Positions 48,501 through 60,727 of a stretch of 64,000 bases of DNA are shown here, piece after piece (positions within the stretch are counted from its first letter, which is position 1; every line of letters starts with the position of its first letter). The notes below the pieces were generated by a model that did no database searches, was not told where the DNA came from, and was given only the letters and a program-made list of their open reading frames with translations. Where the stretch lies: NCBI RefSeq assembly GCF_000699445.3, contig NC_067198.1, positions 25,865,536 to 25,929,535 on the forward strand. Reading direction: 5' to 3'. The position numbers were made by a program, and so were the translations under genes. Source of the stretch: Schistosoma haematobium. Taxonomy: Eukaryota; Platyhelminthes; Trematoda; Strigeidida; Schistosomatidae.

Positions 48501-51500
48501 TTGCTCGTATTACCATTTCAGCTCGGATTCGCATTGCGTCTCTGCGGCTTAGTGTAGGATGGTTAGACAAATATCTACAATTGTCACCAAGGCAGAGAGA
48601 GGCTAATCAAGCTTTCCTTCTGTATACATATGTCAGGTCGGAAACGTATGATAGCAACCGTTTCTACCAAACGGAGTAAGATTAGTGCTTTTTGTCTGGC
48701 AATTATTTGGAATGCATTACTTACATCTACTTCTTGTCCACTATCCAAAAGATGTCTGACAAGTGAACTTGTAAAGAATTTACTTCCTTGCAGCCGTACG
48801 TTCCTATGAATGTGTTCAAAAAACCTTGTATAATCCCTTTGTTTTTCATATGTACTTGCTACATTAGGTACTTGTAAACTTCCTCGCCTCTCAAATGGTT
48901 TCAGTATACAACACTAATTGCTGATTATACCATTCAAAGATAGACCATTAAAATTCCGATGTCACATACAATTGCATTTATGAATTTACAGGTATCTGAC
49001 GTAGTAAGTACACAGGAAGAACAAAAGGGCTTATACAAGGTTTTTTGAACACATTCATAGGAACGTACGGCTGCAAGGAAGTAAAGTCAAGTAAAGCAAA
49101 TATAAAGCAGGAATAACAAGGTTTTCACGGTTTCTAATCAGCTTCACTAAACCTGAAATTAGTTATTATTATAATTACTATAATAGTTGAATTTATGAAT
49201 TGATTAAAGCTAGACCACCATGGAGAACCTAGAAGCACTGAACGGCCGTTTCGTCCTATATAGGACTCTCAAGCGGTGCGCACCCACGGTCCCGCACTCG
49301 GGACTCGAGCCCAGGACCTTCGGTCGCGTTGGCGAACACTTAACCTTTAGACCGCTGGGCCGGCATCCAACGGTGTTAATGTCTAACTTTAACCAATCCA
49401 CGATATGACTTAGCCGTCCACCATTTCTTCAGTGAGTAACTGCCTCGCGACAGTTAATTAAGGGATCTGTTTGTATAAAATATTTGACTAAATTTCTAAT
49501 TAAAATTAATGATTTATCCATATTATCAATGTATTACACATAACATAATGTGGTATGCTTATTTTTTGCCTTGATTGTTTCTTAAAGTAGTTCACACAAC
49601 TGGTGGTTAAATAACAACACATCTATGTTACCTAGGGAATATTTACTTATTGTTCTAAAAAATACTCACATTCTTACGTCATCTAAGTATATAAAGTGAA
49701 GAAATAACATTTAATCTGGAATTTGTTATCATCAACCTGGATTTGTGCAAACACAGATACAGTGAAAATGTGATGCACATATTTCGCAAATATTTAAATG
49801 TTAAACTTAATAAACAAAAACATTTTTCGACTCATAGAAATGTATATATGAACAAGAATAGATATAATGATTCTAGAAGTTTAAAATGAATACATTTGTA
49901 TCACTAACCGTTTAAACTATTTTGACATGCTTCACGTCGGCGTTCAATCTCAGAACGATCGTAATCCAGGCGCTTGAGACACATTATCCCATAGTATAAA
50001 CTTAAACGATGAAATTGATCAACCATCTTTAGATGTACCCTCAAATCCCGCTTAGTTAAATGACTTAACATACGTGCATCGACAAGACACTCCATAAATG
50101 ATGACCTATATCTGGTTAACCCAAGACTAGGCAGCCAAACATTCCCAATCCATTCATGATTTAATTCACCCTGTTACATAAAATTAAGTTTTCGAAAATA
50201 AAAGAGTTAATTTTATCGTAGAAAAGAACTTATTAGTACTTATGCAGTTATGTTTTGCCAATGACAACTAGTACTATCTGATAAATGTTTGTAATTATCT
50301 GCTTTCTTATATTTTCAGATCATAAATATATTTCATAACTTATTTTGGACTAAAATGTTTTCAGAGAGAAATTCGCCTAGACATTTTGTGTCATTTAGAA
50401 ACATTGGTTGTCAGAGAATTATTGTTGTGCGTAAACATAAGCCATACTTTCATCCAGATCACGAAAACATTTACGACGAATTATAAATTGATGTTTATAT
50501 TGTAGTTTACGATGTTGGAATTCAAAGTGTAGTACAGTCGTTGGATTGTCTGTCAGCCTTCTAACAATAATATAACAATACATCTCAGGAATATATGTAA
50601 TAAATGTGCATAGGTACGTTTGTAAAAAAACAAATAAAATCCAAAATGTTACCCATAAAATCATTTCTTTTTAAACAACGATATGGAATTGTGAAATCAC
50701 CATTACAGGTTCAGTGATTATTTTTTTTAATATTGTAAACAAAGGGTTATGAAATCATAATAATTAACAAATCAGTCAGAAGTTTATATTTTTAAATTTT
50801 TAATTTCTGCTTTTTCATGATAATTCTAAGACGATAAATTTCATCAGTCTAATGTTTTCTAAAGTTTATAAATGTCCAAATCATAGAATAGTTCAGCTTA
50901 AGATGGTTTTATTGAGGTATTCATGAGATAAATACATTTGACGTTTCTCATTCACTGTAACGTATGGTCACTACACAAGTATTTAAATTTTTTTCAAAAT
51001 GTCAATATGTTATTGTTACCTGTTCAATGAACGTTCGTACAAAGTATATAATTCATTAGTAATTATAGAACTATCCATAAATATATGTTATTCACCAGCA
51101 ATTATAAAGTCAATGGTGATAAGTAAAACGAATTAAAAGAAAGATTTCATATTCTTTGAAAACTAACATTAAAAATTAACAAAGTAATTTCTGTTATATC
51201 CTAACAAAGAATAAATGAATGGTGACTGCTAGGAATTATTTATGGACTGTTATTGCATGTATTCCTATTTGATAACTATTAAGTAACCATATTATATGTC
51301 TATTCATATCCTTTTTACTATAAACTTCCATTTGACCTACTGACTACTATCACACAATTTACTATTTTCAAGTTGTTCCCAAATTTTTAGTTACAGTTTC
51401 ACATTCACAAACAATATTGGCTTGATCTTGTATGATACGGTCTGATTTGTTTGTATATAAACTGCGTGTGTCTGAAATACATGTTTGATACATTGGAAGT

Positions 51501-52259
51501 TGAGACTGTGTTCTGGACTCAAAAAGCAGGGTAAAGCAAGAAGAACTAATAAGGACTCAGAGTTGACTACAGGCTGCTCATAGTGGTTTAGCACAAGGCC
51601 AAGGTTATGTAAGTTGACAATTTAGTCACGTGATATTTGGAGAGACTTTGGACATATTCATTTCTAGTGAGAAAAGTCTTTTCCAACGTACATAGTAAAG
51701 ATAATAGATTATTGTAAAATAAATCTAATCACAGTTCAATGTATAAAAGTGATAAACTATAACTTATTAATAATAAGACATTCGTTACTGAATCTTTCAT
51801 TTTAAATAATGGGGTTAACATGAAAGCGTAAAATTTAGCAACATATTTTAAGATTAAATTTTAAAGAGTTACATTAATAATTAATGTATAAATTATGTTT
51901 GAATTAAATAGTGTATACGTCTTTGTATCATTTACAGGAATGAAAACACATCGAAGTGAATTAATAAATTGATTCATAACTTAATTAATTCATAAAAGAG
52001 CCACTTACTTTCCAGACAACTTATTCAAACAGTTTACTAATTTAGAAATAATTATTCAATTTGAGAATAAGACGCTTTCTTCCTTTTAAAAACAGACAGA
52101 GGGAATTGTAAAATTTTAGGTTATTTACCCATAGAAAGTAGAAAATGCAGCATGTTATGTGACAGAAATTGAATGTGTGTTTAAATGAATATGATAAAAT
52201 TTGAGGCTAAGGGTAAACAAACAAGCAATCTGTTTAGATCACACTGCCTTGGAATTGCG

Positions 52260-52290
<31 letters not shown>

Positions 52291-55200
52291 AATTGATCCA
52301 GGAAACTTGATTTTTCATTATCGACTACGCTCTAATAAATGTTGTTTAAGTAACATATGTCATTTTAATACATTATTAGCTCAATCACGTTCCTTTTTCC
52401 GAAATCTTACGAGTGTATTCGAAGAAATTCAGAATGACAAATAGTTGACTTATATTTTACTTATTTAGTAACAAAAACCTATATCGACAAAAGATTGCTA
52501 TTCTTCAGATACTTAATATGTGAAGAATTCATTAGAGATGATAATCTGTTCACTTTCATTTACTGTTATATGAAACTAAACAAATTTTCAAATGAATTTT
52601 TTAATTATCTAGCTGAAATATTTTAACGACAGTTGATTTCAGCAATTGAGTGAATACACTGTGACAACTCGCCAGTATCATCATAAAGGGTTATTATGAA
52701 AACTGAATATTGGTTTCTTTGATTTAGTATTTAACGGTGGTCTAACATCAATTGACTCATGATCTCAACCAAAAACTTAACAATCTCCACAACCCCCATA
52801 CTGATAATTTCAATATAGACTAATTGTGTTTAGTATTTCTTTTCTAAAGTAAATCGATCTTTAAATCATGAGCTATTAACAAACTGAAGCTAAAACTATC
52901 TAGAATCATAAATGATGTTAAATTTATCTTTATTCATATCACGTGAAGAAATGTTATATATTCTAATCGTTGTTAAATATACAAAACTATCGACAATTGG
53001 GACAAGAAATGTCAAGACGTGTGAAAAATAAATTTCACTTCTGAAAAAAAACAAATTATATTATCCAGTGAAGAAAATGTTTACATCACAATTTATCAAA
53101 GAACTGTATCATTGAAAATTTTTGAATCAATAAAGATTATGAATCAATAGTAATAATTCTTTCAAACAGTCAAGAAATTAGTGCGTGGATTTATACTAGT
53201 AAGAATAATAGTAGTGTATGTTGGGAACGTTTTGAGACATAGGTGTTGTATTAGACACTCAGGAAAGAAATAAATAAATAAATCAGAACACCTAGATGAA
53301 CATGTTAGAAATGCACTCTTATCATATTATGTATGATTGAATGGTAAATCTGTATCACTTAACCACCTACTTTTCATTTGTATTTGTGTACTCAAAATGA
53401 CAATTCTCTATCTAATTTCAATTGGCTGTAAACAATCAACCAATAAAATTTAAAATAACGCGATCTTTATACTATTTCTTATTGAAAAGACAATAAACAT
53501 TGAGGAAGAAATAAATTTGTTCTATCAAGGCTAAAACTAACTATTGGACTGCTTGAAATAGATGTGAAGAATCTTGACTCGTTCTTTGAAACAGAAATAC
53601 AATTAATTATTCGTTTATTTGCTCGAGATGCGGATTAGAACTTTGAGAGAATCCGGTAATTTGTGTTTTTCTCTAAATAAAAAAGACCGTAAGGAAATAC
53701 TTTCCCATTAATCTGGATGATGTTAAGAGTTTCAGTTTCATAAATGTGGTTTGATAATTGTAAACGTTGAACCTGATATAATCAAAATCAAAATTTCTAC
53801 TGATAACTGATGATTAACTCATACCAAATAACCCTTATTTAAATCCATCACGTCATTTTAACTGAAGGATGTGAAATGTGATCAGAGCTTTTTCGAAAGT
53901 TAGTAATATTTACCCGAAATTACATCGATAAGGTGAAGGTGTACGTAAGAACTAGGGCATTACGGACTTGTTGTTCTATAATAAATATGAATAGTAAGTC
54001 TAAATACTTCTGAACCAATGCAAATGGCTGACATTAAAGCAATAGCAGCTACCTATTTTTTTTTATCTCTTACGACAAATTTTGAGGGTATGGCTATAAA
54101 AATTAATAAAACAGTGGTTCGTCCAATCGTCATCAAGGATATGTGCTCATTATGTCTGGACGCACACTTTCTCCTCAAACGGATGAAAATACAGCATGCT
54201 GATAAACAAGTTAACTCTGATTGTAATCAAATTCGAACTTGAGTCTGAATGAGAGAGAGTATTATTACTAAAATTTTATCTTCACTAAAAAAGTAATCAC
54301 TCACAAATTATTGGCTTTTATGTTCATCATAAAACCATAGTAGCCTATTATATCATTTTTAAAGTTGTTTAAATCATTGGGTGATAGGTTTGAGGAGTTT
54401 GAAGGATAGAGGTATGAAAAATTGTTTATTGGTGAGGGGTTGGATGTGAATAAAGGATGTAAAACAACTGTTTTAATGTTAATCAATTTAATACACAAGA
54501 AAATATTATACTATTGCAAACTATGTATTAAAATATGACTACAAAAGGTCGATAAAGAGCCTTAGATTTTACCTGTAGTATGATAAAACGTCATAAGTGG
54601 ACGACAACTAGTCTCTAACCAAAAGTAACTTACATTTCTGTCTGAAGTTTAAAGATACAGTAATCAGGTATCACAAACAAACAATTATCATTACTTATTT
54701 TATAACTGGAAGTTTTGATTTCATAACGTTTTTCATCTGAATCTAACTCGTATTATCAATTATCACTGAAGTGATGATATTCAGTTTCCGAACAAATAGT
54801 CATGGGTTCGAACCTGATTCGTTGATTTCGGTTTCCGAAGGACTACGCATATTACCAGGTCCCTCAAAAATTGTATCACTCCAAGCAAAGTACATAAAGC
54901 AGTATTTAGTAAAAAACTTTAATTGTTTTGATGTACATACAAATCAATACAGACTCGTATCACGTGTATTGAATCACATATGACTTCATCTTCTGATTAT
55001 TAATAATGCTCTTCACAGGATTGTGGCTTTGTATTTTTTCATAAGATAAATAGATACCACAATGCAATATGAACAGGTCAACCCTCTATATTGATCAATC
55101 ATCTTCCATTGTCTTTGGTGGGTAGTTGTTTAATACCTGATATCGTTTACCTCCACTGATCACGGCTTCCCATTAGAATCTCGGGAGTACGTCTCGAAAT

Positions 55201-58200
55201 TAGTTACTAACGTACCCACGATATTTATTAGCATGGAGTTTTTATGGGATCACTGAATGTTATTGACTAAAGCTAGGCATGTACACCATTGGATGGTTGA
55301 TTAGTGGTTTAAAGGTTAACGGCTTTCCACAGAAATCGAAAGTTCTGTGTTCAATCTCCAATTGAGCTACGTATATTCACTACTGAGAAGTCTCATAATG
55401 GTGCAAAAAGACTGTCTTATTATCTATGCTTTTCATTGATTATTTAACCTAAGTTGGTCTTTGATATTAATAATGTTCAGTAGTCCCCACAAACCTTTAT
55501 ACTGGAATTTTAATTGGACCGTAAGCTAATGCAAGATTATCAACCGTTTATTTGAAAGACATCATATGAATATTTCACAACTTATTAACTTCATTTTATG
55601 GATGTACAGATAATTCATACCTTGTTTTAAATTTATATTGATGTTGTTTGTTGTGTCACAATTAAATAAAATTATTAAATTTACATTATGAACAACTAAT
55701 TAATGTGAAATGAAAGCAAATAAGATATTTAGGAACTATTTCATAGCATCTTTTCATCTTATTTTAAGTGATTAATTTCAATGTTACATGTAGAATATCA
55801 ACTAAAGAACACTAAATTTAAGTAATAACGGCAGCTTTTCTTAGTAAGTAGATGCACTAAAGAAATGTTTGAGAATTTCTAATTGTTACTAGGATTTCAA
55901 TAATAATAATAATAATTCAAATAATATCGATTCATTATTATAATTACTTTCAAATAATTAAATAACTATCAATTAGTATAAAATATTTACCTTTATAAGT
56001 GGGGAAGCTAAGTGTAATTGTTTCATAGAGGTAGATGTTTCACCATTTTTAATTGGATTCGCCGTTGTACCTGTTAATGATGCAGTAAATGCAAGCATTT
56101 CATGTACAGCTAAACGAAGCTTTAGACGATGTAAAGGATTACGTATACCTAACTCTCTTTGAATATCTTGTTCAGATAAAGAGGCAAGCATTGCACCAGA
56201 TTTAATATTTGCTTCACAAGCTGCAACATACCATGCTGGCATTCCAACCCATAGCTATATTAATAAGTAATAAATAGTTTAATTTTATTATATTTATCTA
56301 AAAAATATATGCAAGAAATTTAATAAAAATCAATGATCCATTAAAATAAATCAATAAAAGAAATCGTTTATTTCCTTCCTACTCGTTCTATAATTTATTA
56401 ATCTGGATCTTGAAACTTTTAATTATAGTATTTAGATAGCATGAATACTGAAGAACGACTCATTTGTTTGTATGTTATTATGAAATAATAGATGACTAAA
56501 TATTTTTCTTCTTCGAATCAGCATTAATTAATAATAATACTAATAGTAATAATAATAATAAGAAAAATATTTAAAAGGTTAAAATGAATGACAAACTAAT
56601 GTTCAATATGTTCAATACCATTCGAATATTTTCATCACATCACTAAATAAAGTTCAATCATGTTTATATTGTTCTATTAAGTTTTACACGAGTTCATTCA
56701 TAAACAGTGAACAGTGAACTTTGTATTTTTTTTTAATCTGACTGAATGAATCGAATATGATAATTCAGTTTTTATGAATAACTGTTACTCAGTCACACAT
56801 TACACATTGATTCAAACAATCAATTAATTTATTATAGAAATCTATAGTCTAACAGATCATGTTAATTCATCTTTCTTAAATGGAATATTATATAAGTTTC
56901 TGAATTTGAATATTTTCTTTATGAATAAAAGTATTCATAATTTTCTTTTCTTTTAAAACAAACTAGAATAATCGACTACTTCATGAATTTATCTACATCT
57001 TTTAAGAAAGATAAAAGAATAACTTTTAATTCATGCTTCAACTTAATGTCTTGATAAATAAATTGAAATTAAAACAATCAAGTTTTGAAGTTTGTTTCTT
57101 CATTAAGAAAGTTATTTCATTCACAATAATAATAATAATAATAATAATGATAATAACATAAATCAATAATTAGCAAAGCCTTCTATTCAATATTAATTAA
57201 TGTAACTAAAAAGAGATGTAAGCAACTGATAAAGTATTCTATTTACATTGTAATCTAGATATTGATTATATATATGAATAATTGAATATTGCAAAATCGA
57301 ATTAATCAATTACTTGTCATTATTCTTCTTGTTATTTACTTATTTATTATTTGGATATTTTTACGTTGTTAATAAATAATATGAGGATAGTTAAAATAAC
57401 TCATAGTGTCATTGAATAAAAAAAGAGAATTCAGGGAAGTGATGTGAACAGGGAAACAAGAAGCCTTGACAGACTACGAAAAGCTATTTTTCGGGACGTT
57501 AATTCATTTTGTGCAAAGCTTATAAAACACTAACATTTATTTTTGTCCGAAATCTATTCTACAGAACATAAGCTTTCGTTCGATGTATGATTCATTGCCA
57601 TACCCCTTTCTGTTCCGAAGCTATTGTAATTTAAACATGATATTTTGCACCCTATTTTCTACGCTAATGCCTGTCTTTGGACATATTTGTATTTTTCCTA
57701 ATTATTGTACTTTGTGGTCGGGTTAGTCACCGATTTATTCATGTACCTTTTCTTATACTAGTCCGAAGAGAAAATCAGGATATCAGAAATAGATCGAGTA
57801 GTGTTCCAGTTGTCTTGTCTTCTCTCATTCGTGTGATTGTCGGCCAATCATTGATAGAATAGTTTTCTTCTCTCTACCCCACTTCAAACTCACGCGTACT
57901 AGCCTCAATGTTAGGTCGGTCAGTCTATCGCGTCAATGTCTTAATCCGGATTAGATAAGTATCCTCAGCACCAAAACTGGGTAGACAGTCTAAGGACATA
58001 ACAAGATGAAAATTTTCTGTTCGACGAAATCATTTCTTTAAGCTGGACAAATGAGGTTACGTACTAGCCAATGGGTAAAGAAGAAAATAATTTATGAATC
58101 AGATTTATTTAGTCTCGAATCCATTTTTGTGATGCGATTTTTTCTATCCTCCTATACACATATATTTTCCAGATAACTATATATACGAATGTCCAGCTTA

Positions 58201-60681
58201 AGGAAATGATTTCGTCGAAATGAAAATTTTCTTCTTCGTTGAATTCTCTTTTTCCTATTCAATATGAGGATAACTGAATAATGTTCATATGGTTTACTTC
58301 AATATTTAAAAAAAAACTTAAACAGTTGTAAAAGATATTATTTGTGTACATTCAAGAAAATATTTTTACGATTGAATCATTAATATTAGAAATTTAATTA
58401 TTTAAATAATTCATCAAAGGTTAGATAAATTCAATGAAGAAATACAACCAAGTCACAGTTAGATGATTGAACGGAATGTTATATGTAAGATAATATTTGT
58501 AATTGGAAAGTATCAAATAACTTAAACATTTTAATCAATCGCATTATTTTTTTCACCCATTTTATGCGTCTGTCGTACTGACATTGACTTTTCTGATAGT
58601 AATATAGATTTAAAGGCGAGATAGACTTTTAAAAGATGAGGAGATTCAGTAAAAAATGACTATCAATAAATTAAAAATATTAAAGCATATATATGCTGTA
58701 AGTATTTACGATTGTAAGAATTAAGTGGATTCAAATGTGTATTCGTATGTCCTACACTGAAATCACAGTTGATAATTATGTCTTACATGATATTATATAG
58801 GTATTGCAATTTTGATTATAGTGGATAGTGAGATCAATAGTTTTCAAACATGTTTGTATTTAGAAATAAGTTTCCTATTCCAATTAAATGTTCAATAATT
58901 TTAAATCTCTACTGAAATAACGTTAAACAAAGAAACATATTTTGGTAATATCATAATTAAGCATTTAATCACATGATTGTGTAAACAGAACGGTATTGAA
59001 CACTTTCTAACTCCTAATAACTATCTAAAAGACGTCAGTTTATGTTAAAAATCATCTTCGGAACTTTCAACAAAACACCCTAATAAATCAATATGTTTCT
59101 CACACATTATGTTTCATATTAGAATATTTACTTACTTTTAACCATGCAACTAATATGGGACTACTCCATGAAGTAAATGGTAAATTACTGCGTATAGTAT
59201 CTTCAAGTAACAATTTTCTATTCAGGACATTTGAAATAATAAAAAAAAATGTCAAGAAAGTACAGTTTAATCAAAACACATAAAATAAAACAGAAGTATT
59301 AACTCAGCAAATGGAATCTATATTCAGTGAATCGGTTTTCAAAGTTATAAAAACGTACACATATCTTTTCAGCTAACTCAAAAAAAACAGTTTATATGAC
59401 TGTTTAACTGAATAGTTTAATATTAGAATTGAAATCATATGGGAAACGATAAAAAGTCAATTGACAAATGATAGTCATCACCAAAAAACCTGAAGATACT
59501 GAGTTCGGGTGTTTGCGGTTTTATTTGTACAAAATGATGTACTTAGTGAACAGGAAATAGAATCAACTATTTTTAGGTAAATCATTATCAGAAAGTAAAC
59601 TATAAAACGCTGATAATATTAATTCAAAAAGGTAAGTCAATTAATAATGAGTATAATTAACTTAATAACTTAAGTGAAAAGCATGTAAAATAAAGGATAG
59701 TTCAATATTTCAAGTAAAAAACGTTTAATTGAAAAAAGGAGACTATTTTTGTAAACACCATGCAAATGGCAAGTATGATTAATTCAAGGTCCTAACAACT
59801 ACAGGTTAACAACATTTCGAAAGTGTTTTTTCCAACGGTTATCGGAAATAACGTTTTTGAATTCATTTATTTCATATGTATATAACTAACTGTAGAACGT
59901 AAAGAAAAATTATTTCATAGTTACATTTTTAACTCACGTGATCTTGTTCTATTAGAACGGCAGTTTTCAAACAAGTAAGTAGGTATACTCAAACGTTTCG
60001 ATGAAATAAAATGTCAAGTTCTTGATGACGAGTCTTAAAAAAATGATCACACAATACAATTTGTGGCATAGATCAGTTTCATTAACATTATGTTCCTACA
60101 TAAGGCTTATATCATGCAGCTTTAATGCATAATGTTATTGTGAATGCTTTCAAAATGTCTTTATACTGTGCTTAAATTCTTTGCTTCTTTATGTTTTCAT
60201 CGTATATATTTATCCGTAGTTTTATGCGTATAGCACGTATGTATGTACTGTGTATCATCAACTTCCAAAATGTAGCACATTATCCAAGAGCAGTAAATTT
60301 TCATTTTAAAAACTTCATATTACTGTCAAAGACTAACCTTCAAATGTTTTCAAATAGAATTTACTTGAAAGTCATAAGTTATAACTTTCTGAAAATCATC
60401 TCCTCAGTATGTATTTAAAACATGATACATAAATTATATGGAAACGTTTTCCTAACTACTTGTCAATATTGTTCTAATTGTTGAATATAATCCAATTATT
60501 TTTAATCCAACAAAGTACACTCAAAACAAAACTTCATTAGTTCAAAGTAAAATGTCTTAACATCATATTTTACTGGTTTTCAAGTGGAAATTATTTAATA
60601 AAAATGATTGAAAATGATTGTAACACAATTAGGAAACCAGAAAACCGAACAAAAGGTTGTTTACACTCATTAACACATAAA

Positions 60682-60727
<46 letters not shown>

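Noticed and set aside
54018..54242. 74-codon frame with varied composition in a liprin-alpha intron
   Set aside because: No start context, domain or splice partner. Could be a repeat fragment but cannot be supported.
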